From NCBI RefSeq assembly GCF_013376455.1, contig NZ_CP045504.1, forward strand, positions 4,175,001 through 4,239,000: DNA of 64,000 bases, written 5' to 3'. Position 1 is the first letter of the stretch. Each line of letters starts with the position of its first letter. Below, piece after piece: positions 27,923-36,961 of the stretch. Both the position numbers and the translations under genes were made by a program. Origin of the DNA: Desulfolutivibrio sulfodismutans DSM 3696. GTDB lineage: Bacteria; Desulfobacterota; Desulfovibrionia; Desulfovibrionales; Desulfovibrionaceae. The notes beneath the pieces were generated by a model. The model ran no database searches. It was given only the letters and a program-made list of their open reading frames with translations, and was not told the origin of the DNA.

Positions 27923-28034
27923 TGGGGGCACCTTGCCGACACAAAATTGTGTCGGCGAAATGCCCGGCGCGGCACGCAAAGCCGGGACGCCCCGCCGCCC
28001 CAATTTTGGGGAGACGGCATATCCGGCGCGCCAA
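27923..28034. repeat. Intergenic insert with two palindromes and flanking 15-20 bp repeats
   Basis: A 22-base near-perfect palindrome (about 27939-27960, GCCGACACAA paired with TTGTGTCGGC) and a second palindrome (about 28003-28016, CCCCAA with TTGGGG) lie between two head genes. On the minus strand, the start context of the morphogenesis gene (CCCCCATGTCTGACTGGCGC) is repeated as CCCCCGTGTCTGATTGGCGC about 125 bases upstream. The layout resembles a tiny duplicated or inserted hairpin element. Confidence 0.5.
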
Positions 28035-28492
28035 TCAGACACGGGGGAACCTCCGCCAGGTCCGGTCCCCGAACCGCAGGCGCTCCGGAGCGGACACCAG
28101 GACGCCGCCCGGGTCCGGGACGGTCTCCACGTCCGGCCCCGTGGCCAGGCCACGGCTCCGGACGCGATGCGCGAGAGGTTGCGCAGGGCGTCCTCGTAGT
28201 CCCGGACCACGGCCTTGGGCGTCTCCATGTGGCTGCGCCGGGCGTGGAGGCGATACCGGGCGATGCGGCTGGACAGATGCCGGATGAGCGGCGGAACATA
28301 GGCCAGGGCACGGCTGCGACCTGCCCGGCGTAGGCGTCGATTTCCCGATCCGCCTCGCTGATGACGGCGGCCAGACGGCCACGACCTCGTCATCCTCATG
28401 TCGTCGATCTGGCCGTCGTCAACGGCCAGTTCCAGAATGTCCCGGCTGGGCATGATGGCGGCCAGATCGGCCGGATCGGAATAGGAAGCCAT
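28035..28492 (-). pseudogene. Mu gp36-like (DUF1320) protein, frameshifted
   Basis: Starts MASYSDPADLAAIMPSRDILELA at 28492, characteristic of the DUF1320 head-tail joining family. It passes through at least three frame changes (segments ARRIGKSTPTPGRS region, RHLSSRIARYRLHARRS, VVRDYEDALRNLSRIASG, PDVETVPDPGGVLVSAPERLRFG) and ends TWRRFPRV at 28035. Each break fits one missing base. Confidence 0.7.
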
Positions 28493-28495
28493 GCG

Positions 28496-29518
28496 TCACC
28501 CCCCCACATGGATGGTCCCGGCGCGGCTGCCGGCGCCGGACCGCGTGATCAGGACAGGACCGTGGCCCGCAGATGCCCTTCACGTTGGGCACCGGGAACG
28601 GCTTGGACATCCCGACCAGCCTGTAGCTGCTCGGGTCGCTCTTCTGATCGGCTTGACGAAAAACGGCAGGGCTGGAGATTGGCGTCCAGATCGTCCAGGC
28701 GCAGTAGGGCAGCTTGTGTCCGGCATCCAGGGCGACCATCACCACGTCGTCGTCGGCCACCACCGGCGTCATCGCCCCGGTCTGCGGGTTGCGGTTGCGT
28801 TCGCTGCGCCGCTCCACCAGGTAGCCGCCCACGTCGATGCCCTTTTCCAGTGATCTCCACCCGCATCTTGGCCGTGGTGACCGAGGCCTCGGCAATGGCG
28901 AACAGGGCGTTATAGGCGGCCTTTCCGGCCCAGGTCACGATCTGGCCGCCGAAACCGTTGTCCTGGATGGACTCCTGCATGGCCGTCAAAAGCTCGAACA
29001 CGCTTTGAGCTTGACGCCCCCCGGCGTCCCACAGGGTGCCCGGAATCGCGGACAAGGGTCGCCGTATTCGATTTTGTAGACCTCCCAGCCGCCCTTTTCG
29101 AGCTGCACGGGCCACTCCACCGTCCCGGTCAGGGCCAGGGCGCACAGGGCCTCGGTGTCAGCGGCAGACCCGGCGCAGCAGATCCGTCTTTTCCCGGCCC
29201 AGGCCTCCAGGCCGTCGCCCCGCAGCATTTGCAGGTTGAGCAGGTCCGCCCCGGTCACGGGACTTGTGGGCGCTCACGGGCAGAGGCTCGTAGAAGGCGA
29301 TGTTGCCGGACTCGGACACGGCCGAGATGGACGGCGCGCCGCGCCGTACCACCGGCAGGGGGTTGGCCACCACGGACACGTCATCCACGCCCAGCATGGG
29401 CAGCGGGTGCTGTGGCGGGTGGCGAAAATCGTATCCATGACCGGCGTCTTCAAAACAGCAGCGCCATCAGATAGCGAACGATGGCCTCTTTGGTGAACAG
29501 GCCGCGAATATCGAGCAT
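28496..29518 (-). pseudogene. Major capsid protein (lambda gpE-like), heavily frameshifted
   Basis: From ATG 29518 (MLDIRGLFTKEAIVRYLMALL) the pieces in order are LKTPVMDTIFATRHS, MLGVDDVSVVANPLPVVRRGAPSI, TGADLLNLQMLRGDGLEAWAG, KTDLLRRVCRDTEALCALALTG, VFELLTAMQESIQDNGFGGQ, DVGGYLVERRSERNRNPQTG and SSYRLVGMSKPFPVPNVKG. The order and total of 341 codons match the phage capsid E family. About nine one-base losses scatter the coding over all three frames. The stop choice at 28496 is my best estimate. Confidence 0.75.
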
Positions 29519-29530
29519 GGGATTCCTCCG

Positions 29531-30127
29531 TTACACAGCCAGATGCCGTGATCTTCCATGCGCCCGAGCAGGGCGGCCGAGGGCGCGGCCGGGGCCGACA
29601 CGCCACCTTGAGCACATCCTTGCGAACCGAGCCGTGTACGATGACCAGACCGGCCCCGGACAGGGCCGTGTCCACGGCCTCATCCAGGGACGCCCGAGAA
29701 CTGCCGGTCGTAGGCGGCCTCGACGGGCGCGGGCGTTGGCGGGAGCGGCGTGAAATTCCACGGCCACTGCGCCCGTGGCGTAATTGATCGTTCCGGAACC
29801 TCCGGCGTCGCCGGTCAGACGGCCCAGGCCGTCGTCGGCGAAATCCTCCACGCCGTCGGACACCGCGACGCTGCCCGGCTGCACGGGATGCTTGGCCAAC
29901 GTGGCCGAAAAGGTCTTGTCCGTGCCGTCCCCGGCGCCGATGGCCTCGGCGGCCACCGCTTCGTAGGGCACGGCCGCCCCTGCCTGATCCCTGGACAGGA
30001 TCAGGCCCACTGGCAGCTCCCCCAGCCCGGACGCCAGCTTGCGGGACACGATCACCGGATCATGTCCGCCCCCCCGGGCCCGTTCATCATCATAGGAAAA
30101 CGACCCGATTTTCGAGTGCATGGTCAT
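29531..30127 (-). pseudogene. Head decoration protein, frameshifted near the C-terminus
   Basis: Starts MTMHSKIGSFSYDDERARGG at 30127 with GGAGAC upstream. It contains LASGLGELPVGLILSRDQAGAA and a C-terminal domain GTINYATGAVAVEFHAAP, then changes frame to DEAVDTALSGAGLVIVHGSVRKDVLK. Size and place between scaffold and capsid genes fit lambda gpD-like decoration proteins. Confidence 0.72.
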
Positions 30128-30137
30128 GGCTGTCTCC

Positions 30138-31009
30138 TTAGACGTGCTTGGCCAGATCGGCCGGAACCGCGCCGCCGGATGCGCCGCTTCCGGCCGGGGC
30201 GGCGAATTCCTGGCACAGGCCGTTTTCGGGCCGGGCCTCCAGCTCGCGCCAGTAGGCCTCTTCCTTGGCCACCTTCACGGTCTGGCCATCCGAAGACGCG
30301 AATTCCAGGTCGCCCGTCGAGGCGGCCAGCGCCTCGGCGAAGGCCAGGGTCTTGGCCTTCTCGCCGGGCAGGGCCCGGCCAGCCTTGACCAGCTCGGCGA
30401 ACCGCTTTTCGCGTCCGCGTCCGGCCTCTTCGATCCGGTAGTCGGCAAAGGCCTTTTCCGCCGCGGCCGAGGCGTCCTTTGCCGCCTTGCTCTGGCCCTC
30501 AAGCTCGGCCACCTGGGCCTTGAGCTTGGCGTTTTCGGCTTCGAGCTCGCGGACGCGGGCCCGGGCCTGTTCCAGTTCGTTCATGTCTCCTCCGCTGGAA
30601 AATTCGATGGTGAGGCCGTCGCCCGCCGAGAATTTGACCGGCGAAAGCCCCTTGATGGCCGGGGCGTCGCCCCCAGCAGCCCCACATGCACCAGCCTGCC
30701 CTTGTCCGGAGTGAGTTTGACCGAGACGTTGCGGTAACGGCCCGCGTCGACCAGAGCCTTGACCGCCTCCGGCACATCTCGGAACGCGGCCACAAGCCGG
30801 TCCCCTTCGCGGCGCAGTCCCGACACCCAGCCATATGCCGGGGCGTCGACAGTCGGATGCCCGAACACCAGCGGCGCGCCGTCGGGATCGTCGGCCGCAA
30901 ACCCGGCCACAATCCGGTCCAGGTCGGCTTCGGTCAGGTTTACGGATTGGCCGGACATGGCGATCCAGGTTCCGGCCCGGGCGATCTCGTTCCAGGGTGT
31001 CAGGTTCAT
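30138..31009 (-). pseudogene. Mu gpI-like head protease/scaffold, one frameshift
   Basis: The N-terminal protease part (from ATG 31009, MNLTPWNEIARAGTW) contains the family hallmarks APLVFGHPTVDAPAYGWVSGL and NVSVKLTPDKGRLVHVGLLG. After a G5 tract (30670-30674, six expected) the coding continues as PAIKGLSPVKFSAGDGLTIEFSSGG into the scaffold MNELEQARARVRELEAENAK, a coiled coil. The scaffold also has its own ATG (30584), so an internal product is possible, as known for Mu I/Z. The protease matures the head and removes the scaffold. Confidence 0.8.
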
Positions 31010-31367
31010 GGCCGCGACCCTATCCAGGGACGATGGTACGGCGTGAGTCGGGGGTGCGTGGCCGTGCGTGCAAAATGCGGCGCTGTAAGGCCCGGGAGGG
31101 GGTGGGGCGAACCGAACCACGCCCCGAGTCCCCGGCATAGGTCTAGACCGGGTTTAGACCTAGGTCTAAATAGGTCTAGAAAACCGCGCACCGATCCGCA
31201 TGGAGGGCAAGGTGGACGAGGGAGAGAGGAAGCCCCCACGGGGGCAGTCTTGACCGGAGGGGAAAGCGGGACTACCTGATATCCATCATGACGGCGTGTC
31301 CGAGTCCCGGCGGGGGGATCGGTAGGCGCGTCGCCAGCCGGGGAGCCCGCACCTCCCCGGTGTTTTT
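31010..31367. other. Intergenic region with clustered TAGGTCTA repeats and hairpins
   Basis: This 358-base gap between two head genes has no supported gene. Near 31137-31181 the heptamer AGGTCTA occurs three times and its complement TAGACCT twice, packed in about 45 bases, which looks like an operator or a recombination site. A GCCCCC/GGGGGC hairpin follows near 31230-31245, and the plus-strand terminator described separately ends the gap. Confidence 0.55.
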
Positions 31368-31369
31368 TT
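31338..31369 (+). terminator. Strong terminator on the plus strand inside the prophage head operon
   Basis: CCGGGGAG (31338-31345) pairs with CTCCCCGG (31353-31360), followed by seven T. It faces against the head-gene transcript, and no plus-strand gene lies upstream, so it may end a small plus-strand or antisense RNA. Confidence 0.7.
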
Positions 31370-32657
31370 ATGGTTCCCGGTAAACGAGCGTCCCCACACG
31401 CTGACCATCCAGGTAGCGCCAGAGCGTGGCCATCGCCGCCCCGGCCTTGGGCACGAACGCCGTGGCTGCGGTCCAGAGCCGCGACCGCGTCAGATTGAAC
31501 ACAGCAAATCCTGCCATTTCCGTATCCGCCACGTCGAAGCGCCGGATCAGGCGCAAGGTTGCCGTGGGCTTGCCGGACAGTTCCACGGGGACCGACCATA
31601 TCTCATAGGGAGACTGGATCGTTCGGGCCAAGAGCTTGACGTAGGGCGCGCGTCCGGACTTCTCGACCTTCCATTCCCCTGTGCGCTTGTCCACAAAGAA
31701 CCCCTTGCTGACGACCACGGGGAGGCCGACCCCGGGCAATGCGATCACCTTGCTCTCATCCAGGCCCTTCAGGCCGAACTCGGCCAGAAACGCCTTGACG
31801 TAGGCATCGGGGGCCAGGCCCCGGGCCAGGACGTCCCCGGCGGCCACGGGCAGGATGTGCCGCCGGTCCAGGCTGGCCAGGGGCGGGGCGCACGGATCGT
31901 CCCCGGCTGCGAAGGCCGTGCCGCCTCCCCGGCAGATGCGCTTCGCCAGGTCGGAGATGGGCACGTCCCGGATTGGCCCGTCAAGCGGCTCGGGCGACAG
32001 GCCGGACAGCCAGTCCTTACCTGTGTTCCCTCCAAATCCCGGTTTCGGGGTGAGACTGACCAGCCCCTGATCGGTCTCCACCTCGCGCGGGATGTCAGTA
32101 TTAACCTTGAGGCTTCGGGCTTTGACCTGTCTTTCGGTCAACGCCCTTACACTGCATCGGCACAAGTGATCGTTAGGAGGATACCAGACATCCCAGAACT
32201 CATGATCTATTGGGTACACGAGGCCATCTAGCGCCCGATGCTCAAGCCGAGTCCGCGAATCATCGACTGCATCATACATTAGATACCCGAAAAAGCGCTT
32301 GTTACGCTGAAATTGAGACCAGCGACCAGCTTGATACGCGGAGGCCAGATTATTGCGAAAGATCGTATTCAAGTGATGTGACCGCAAGGGCTGCCAGCCG
32401 TTTTTCTCAAATTGGCTGATAAGGCCGGACTTCCAGTCGCCCAGGGTCTGCCCCGACTCCAGGGCGGCCAGAAGCGAGTCCCGCACGGCGGCCACCATGT
32501 CCGCCCGGGCCAGACCGGAGACGAAAAAGGCCCTGGATCGGGACGCCTCATCCATGGCCTGCCACTGGGTCTTGGTGACCGGAACCTTGCCGCGCAGAAC
32601 GGTCACGGCCTCCTTGGGCGGCACCGGCGCGAGCACCATCCAGCCGGGATCAGCCAT
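31368..32657 (-). CDS. Phage head morphogenesis protein (Mu gpF-like) with C-terminal nuclease-like domain
   Basis: 429 residues. The first half is an SPP1 gp7/Mu gpF minor head protein with the family end motif YPPNDHLCRCSVRALTERQ (about residues 160-178). The last 130 residues (IWSVPVELSGKPTATLRLIRRF ... LWRYLDGQRVGTLVYRE) match, from memory, the phage Barnase-EndoU-ColicinE5/D-RelE-like nuclease modules fused to gpF proteins, possibly delivered into the host or acting against rivals. It overlaps the portal gene by eight bases. Unlike the genes immediately downstream, it has no frameshift. Confidence 0.85.
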   Translation of the reverse strand: MADPGWMVLAPVPPKEAVTVLRGKVPVTKTQWQAMDEASRSRAFFVSGLARADMVAAVRDSLLAALESGQTLGDWKSGLISQFEKNGWQPLRSHHLNTIFRNNLASAYQAGRWSQFQRNKRFFGYLMYDAVDDSRTRLEHRALDGLVYPIDHEFWDVWYPPNDHLCRCSVRALTERQVKARSLKVNTDIPREVETDQGLVSLTPKPGFGGNTGKDWLSGLSPEPLDGPIRDVPISDLAKRICRGGGTAFAAGDDPCAPPLASLDRRHILPVAAGDVLARGLAPDAYVKAFLAEFGLKGLDESKVIALPGVGLPVVVSKGFFVDKRTGEWKVEKSGRAPYVKLLARTIQSPYEIWSVPVELSGKPTATLRLIRRFDVADTEMAGFAVFNLTRSRLWTAATAFVPKAGAAMATLWRYLDGQRVGTLVYREP

Positions 32658-34206
32658 CGCCGCCCCCGGCCGCCTGCCCGGCCTCGTCGCGGGCGGACCC
32701 TACGCCGACGAGTTGGGCCGCCGTCATGGCCGCGTCCAGCACGGCCTCGAATTCCGACGCGTCCAGGTCGCCCAGGGACTCGGATAAAAGCAGCAACAGA
32801 TCATCCGCCGTTTCAGCTTTCCGCACCAGGTCCATGATGGACTTGGCCATATCGGCGGCCGCAGCCTCGGCCAGGGGCAGCGCCCCGGCCACCAGGTTCT
32901 CCACGGCCTGTTGTGCGGGCGTGTACTGGCGCCGTCCACCTTCCTCGCCCTCGGCGAAGGCCTGCCCCTGGTCATCTTCTCCTATGGCCTCTTCGGGAAC
33001 GGCCGCCGCCGTGTCCGTGGCCACGGTGAATTCGTCCGGCGACAGGCCGTAGCCCTCGAAATACTTGGCCGTGAACCGCGCCCCGAGCCCGAACAAATCC
33101 TTGCCCAGGGACGCCTTTTCCCGGAGGTCTTCGGGCTCGACGAACGCAAAGACCGGCGTCAAGACGCCCGGGGCGTTGACCTGGCCGTAAACCCAGGCCA
33201 GATCGGTCATGGCCGTGCATAAAAGGGCCTCGTCGCAGGCCGCGAAATCCTCCAACACCTGATGATGCACCGTGCCCAGGGCCTGGGTGCCCCGGTCGCC
33301 CACGTCCTGGGTCAGCGTCTGGCCCTGGATGACCTGGGCGATGGCGGAATTGAAAAGCTCCACGATGCCGGTATGCAGCGACCCGGCCCGGCCCGCCATC
33401 TCATGCACCGTAACCTTTGACCCGCCCGAGACCACGGCCACGGCGTCGCGCACCATGCTGGCCAGGGCGGACAGCATCTCCTGCCGCTCGGGCAGAAGCG
33501 CGCCAGGGCGGGCCTCGCCCACCACCCATGGCTGCCCGAACTTCTCCGCGAACCGCATAAGAAATTCCACCCCGCCCTGCTTGAAGGCCACCGGCCACAG
33601 GCAGCGTGAAAGGATGCGCAGACCGTAGGGATTTTCGTAGGTCGGGAAGTGTTGGGGCAAAACGAACTTGAAGGGATGCACCGGCCGTCCTTCGGCCATG
33701 TCTTCCCCCCGAAAGCACAGCCGGTTTTTGGCGTCGAAGATAAACCACTTCCTTGGCTTGCCCTCCACCCGGTCGATGCGGTAGACGCCGCCGTCCAGCC
33801 GCCAGATGATCTCGACCGGCGTGTAACCGAAGTACGGCGCGTCCAGGATTTCGGAGAACAGGTTACGCAGATTCACGCGCTCCAGATCCTTGGTGATGGC
33901 CCTGGCCAGGGCCACGGCCTCGGGCGTCGCGTCCTGGTCTTCCTCGTGTCCCGGCTCGAAACGGTAGTTGGACTTGTTGAGGGTCTTAATCTTGCGGCCC
34001 TGGATGGACGAAAACACCTTGTCGTCGGCCGTCAGGGCCTCCAGGACCGTGGCGTCGTCGCCGCGCTGTCGCAGCACGGGGTCAGGGTCCGGCAGGATGC
34101 CCAGCCACGACGCCGCCGAGCGCACCGCCACCTCGCCCAGCATGTCCGCCGGGATGATCCGGTCCAGGTCCATATAATCGGAATCAGACAGCCACAGTCC
34201 CGGCAT
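32650..34206 (-). CDS. Portal protein (Mu gp29-like, DUF935)
   Basis: 518 residues forming the DNA entry ring of the head. Recognisable DUF935 segments are VFSSIQGRKIKTLNKSNYRFEPG, FGYTPVEIIWRLDGG, ENPYGLRILSRCLWPVAFKQGG and FLMRFAEKFGQPWVVG. The C-terminus is Glu/Ala-rich with LLLLLSESLGDLDASEFEAVL. The ATG at 34206 overlaps the terminase stop (TAATG) and has GGGGGA upstream. The frame is open to 34281, but that part is shadow of the terminase. Confidence 0.92.
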   Translation of the reverse strand: MPGLWLSDSDYMDLDRIIPADMLGEVAVRSAASWLGILPDPDPVLRQRGDDATVLEALTADDKVFSSIQGRKIKTLNKSNYRFEPGHEEDQDATPEAVALARAITKDLERVNLRNLFSEILDAPYFGYTPVEIIWRLDGGVYRIDRVEGKPRKWFIFDAKNRLCFRGEDMAEGRPVHPFKFVLPQHFPTYENPYGLRILSRCLWPVAFKQGGVEFLMRFAEKFGQPWVVGEARPGALLPERQEMLSALASMVRDAVAVVSGGSKVTVHEMAGRAGSLHTGIVELFNSAIAQVIQGQTLTQDVGDRGTQALGTVHHQVLEDFAACDEALLCTAMTDLAWVYGQVNAPGVLTPVFAFVEPEDLREKASLGKDLFGLGARFTAKYFEGYGLSPDEFTVATDTAAAVPEEAIGEDDQGQAFAEGEEGGRRQYTPAQQAVENLVAGALPLAEAAAADMAKSIMDLVRKAETADDLLLLLSESLGDLDASEFEAVLDAAMTAAQLVGVGSARDEAGQAAGGGDG

Positions 34207-35678
34207 TACCGTCCCCCATAGCCACGAAAGAGCGTGTTCACCCGGTAGGGCGAGGCCGTGATGACCTCGAAGGAATCGCATTCGATGGTCTTGGCCGCGA
34301 ACACGGCCAGGGCGGCGGCCACGCCCGCGTCGCCGTGGCGTTTTTCATCTTTGGCCCCGGTGCGGGCCTCGGGGATCTTGGCCACGCCCTTGACGACCTT
34401 GAAGGCGCGCAGGTCATCCAAAATGAGTGCATCCTTCGGGGCAAGGATCGTCTTGTCCTCGAAGGCGGCCTTGAGCTTGGGCATGTGCTCCCGGTACCAG
34501 GTCTCGGACAGCATCACTTCCTGAATAAGGTCCGGGCCGTAGTTTTGCCGGGCGACCTCGGCCAGGTACTGGCCGTTGCCGCGCGCATCGAGCGCGCCCC
34601 CGGAGAAACGCGGCAGCCGGTCGCACAGGTAGAAAAGCGCCTGCTCCTGTTGCCGAAACGGGCAATTTCGCAGTTCCAGGACAACCGGCGTGACCAGCTC
34701 AAGCGAGGTCATCTCCAAAAGCGGCCAATCCACGGACAAGTCGCCCGTGCGGCCGAAGTCCTCGCCCAGGTACGACCGGACGTCCTTGGGCAGGTTGGCC
34801 AGGATCGGCCCCAGCTCGGCGTCCAGCCAGTCCCGCATCTCGCGGTGTCGCCGGTCCTCGGGCCAGTCCACGAAATCCGCAGCCGGAGGGGTCCACCGCA
34901 GCACCGGGATGGCCTGGGACATGCAGCTTTCGATCATGGCCCGGGTCAAGTACGTGCCCGATCCCTGGGAGGGGATGCAGAAAAGCTCTTCGTCCGCGCC
35001 GTCGCCGTACAGGTCGATCAGGCCCTGACGCCAGGATGCCTCGGCCTCGGGAGACCACAAAAGCCCACGCACCTGGCAGATGCGGCGGTACAGGCCCTCG
35101 CCCAGGGCATCGTCCAGCGTGACCCGATGCAGGCTGTACGGATACTTTCCGGCCCGGATGTCCAGGATATAGGTGTTGAAGGGGTTCGTTTCGCCATTGT
35201 GCGTGGAGATGACCTCCACGGACCCGCCCCACATGGTCAGGGCGATGGCCGCCTTCAAGAGTTCTTCCAGATCCTCGCAAAAGGCCGCTTCGTCGATGAC
35301 AATGCGGCCTTTCTTGGACCGCAGGTTCTTGGGCTTGCTTGACAAGGCCGTTACCGCATGCCCGGAGGCGAAGCGTACCCGGTAGGCCAGGATGTCCTTT
35401 TCATCCTCCAGGACGACCTCCTCGAATTCCCCGGCTGCGATGTTCAGGCGCTTGGCCCACCCGGCCGTGTCCTTGACGTAGGTCTCGGTCATCTCCTTGT
35501 TGTAGGAGATGTAATAGGTGTTCATGCCGCCGTCCGCTTCGCGCAAGCCCGCCAGCATGGAGGATTCCGACGCGTCGCCGTAGGACAGGCCGACACGGCG
35601 CGACTTCACGCAGAACTTGACCGGGGATTTGTCCTGGTTCCAGCGGACCTGATACAGCAAAAGCGGCGCGTTGCTCAT
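34206..35678 (-). CDS. Terminase large subunit (Mu gp28-like)
   Basis: 490 residues that translocate and cut phage DNA. The N-terminus KFCVKSRRVGLSYG has the atypical Walker A of Mu-like terminases, RSKKGRIVIDEAAFCEDLEEL is Walker B with the catalytic Glu, and VEVISTHNGE is the coupling motif. The nuclease half starts at LGEDFGRTGDLSV, with further acidic residues near HGDAGVAAALAVFA. Start ATG 35678 overlaps the small subunit stop (ATGA). Confidence 0.93.
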   Translation of the reverse strand: MSNAPLLLYQVRWNQDKSPVKFCVKSRRVGLSYGDASESSMLAGLREADGGMNTYYISYNKEMTETYVKDTAGWAKRLNIAAGEFEEVVLEDEKDILAYRVRFASGHAVTALSSKPKNLRSKKGRIVIDEAAFCEDLEELLKAAIALTMWGGSVEVISTHNGETNPFNTYILDIRAGKYPYSLHRVTLDDALGEGLYRRICQVRGLLWSPEAEASWRQGLIDLYGDGADEELFCIPSQGSGTYLTRAMIESCMSQAIPVLRWTPPAADFVDWPEDRRHREMRDWLDAELGPILANLPKDVRSYLGEDFGRTGDLSVDWPLLEMTSLELVTPVVLELRNCPFRQQEQALFYLCDRLPRFSGGALDARGNGQYLAEVARQNYGPDLIQEVMLSETWYREHMPKLKAAFEDKTILAPKDALILDDLRAFKVVKGVAKIPEARTGAKDEKRHGDAGVAAALAVFAAKTIECDSFEVITASPYRVNTLFRGYGGR

Positions 35679-36271
35679 TCCTGGCCCCCGAGAATGGCCC
35701 GAATCCGATCCGCCGTGGCAGCGGTCAGGCCGCGATCCTTCCTGGCCTCGTCCGTCTCCGGAACGGCCTGGGCGCGCATGTCTTTCAGCAGATCGAGCAC
35801 CGTCTTGATTTCCTTCAGCGCCGTCAGCGTCACCTTGTCCGGGCTGGCCAGGAGGGCGGAAAGCCGTATCCCGACCGCCTCTTCCAGGGCGGCCACGGCG
35901 TCGGCTTCGCTCGTGATCTCGCGCAAGGGGGGACTGGCGGGCGGCGTGGACTCGGCGCGCTTGTCCGCCAGCTCCATGGCCTTGAGCGCCACCTCTTCCA
36001 TCTTGGCCACGGCAAAGGCGTCCATGGCTTGGAGGGAGCCCAGGCAGTTGTTGATGAGCTTGGCGCGAAGCCGGATGGTGTCCGTGCGAATGGCGGACAG
36101 GGCCTGGCGTATCTCCTCGCGCTTGGCCTGCCAGCCGTACCGCTCGGCCCAGCGTTTGACCGTGGACACGGCCACGCCCGCCCGGACGGCCGTGTCGTCA
36201 AAGGTCAGGCCGTCCACGCAGTACAGTTCTTCGGCCCGGCCGACGACCTCCATGGGATGTTCGCGGCCCAC
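35675..36271 (-). CDS. Terminase small subunit-like DNA-binding protein (DUF1804-like)
   Basis: 198 residues. The N-terminal helix-turn-helix (GLTFDDTAVRAGVAVSTVKRWAERYGWQAKREEIRQAL) matches small terminase or DUF1804 proteins coded directly before the Mu-like large terminase. The rest is mostly helical and would form the oligomer. GTG 36271 is preceded by GGAGG. Confidence 0.82.
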   Translation of the reverse strand: MGREHPMEVVGRAEELYCVDGLTFDDTAVRAGVAVSTVKRWAERYGWQAKREEIRQALSAIRTDTIRLRAKLINNCLGSLQAMDAFAVAKMEEVALKAMELADKRAESTPPASPPLREITSEADAVAALEEAVGIRLSALLASPDKVTLTALKEIKTVLDLLKDMRAQAVPETDEARKDRGLTAATADRIRAILGGQE

Positions 36272-36274
36272 GGA

Positions 36275-36517
36275 TCAACCTCCGAGGATGCGGTCGATCT
36301 CGGCGATCTGGGCCAACTGGCCCCGCAATTCGCCGTGGGCGGCGGCCAGATCCACGGCCTGGGAGGCGATCAGTTCCCCGGGCAGGTGCTCCGGCGAGAC
36401 GGTGGGGTCCAGGGCGTCACGCAGGGACCGCACCAGGCCGCGCACCCGCAGACGCTGCGCCTCGGCCGCAAGCTCCAGCTCCCGACGACGGCCCTTGAAT
36501 TTCAGCATTTCAGACAC
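36275..36517 (-). CDS. Small helical phage protein (Mu gp26-like position)
   Basis: 80 residues, Arg/Glu/Leu-rich and predicted coiled coil (ELELAAEAQRLRVRGLVRSLRD). GTG start at 36517. It sits just before the small terminase, where Mu-like phages carry a short gene of unknown role. Confidence 0.68.
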   Translation of the reverse strand: MSEMLKFKGRRRELELAAEAQRLRVRGLVRSLRDALDPTVSPEHLPGELIASQAVDLAAAHGELRGQLAQIAEIDRILGG

Positions 36518-36529
36518 GTTTGCCTCCGG

Positions 36530-36961
36530 CTACAACGGACCTTTCAGGGGGGAATCGCCCTTGGCCAGACGGGTGGCCGGGCAGAACTGGTTGGTGCAGA
36601 CCGCGTCCGTGAGTTTCTGCATGACCTGGGTGTTGAGCACCACGGTATCCTGCAAGGAATCCGCGATCTTCTCGTAGCTCTCGACCAGCTTCACGTTGTC
36701 TCGGTAGAAGGCCGCCACGGCCTTGAGGTCGTCGCCATAGGCCTTGAGCACCTTGTGCATGTCCTCGCGGTACTGCGACAGGGCCTCCTGGCGCTTACGC
36801 TCGTTCTCGGTGCGCTTGCGCTCGTTGAGCCACCAGAAGCAGATGACCAGGCACACCAGCCCGAACGGCGTCAGGCCGAACCCCAGAACCAGATACAAGA
36901 CCACCGTGGCGTCCACGCTGGCCAAGGCCTTGATGATCACTGCAATCGTGGCCTGATCCAT
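36530..36961 (-). CDS. Membrane protein, possible holin or spanin component
   Basis: 143 residues. A hydrophobic stretch at about 20-45 (VVLYLVLGFGLTPFGLVCLVICFWWL) is followed by a charged coiled coil with NERKRTENERKRQE. Start ATG 36961 has GGAGGGA upstream and overlaps the previous stop (TAATG). Position in the lysis region suggests a role in envelope disruption, but no family is certain. Confidence 0.72.
   Translation of the reverse strand: MDQATIAVIIKALASVDATVVLYLVLGFGLTPFGLVCLVICFWWLNERKRTENERKRQEALSQYREDMHKVLKAYGDDLKAVAAFYRDNVKLVESYEKIADSLQDTVVLNTQVMQKLTDAVCTNQFCPATRLAKGDSPLKGPL

Noticed and set aside
36530-36961. Assigning a firm holin identity
   Set aside because: Only one clear membrane segment with a long coiled coil; a spanin-like or other envelope role is equally possible.
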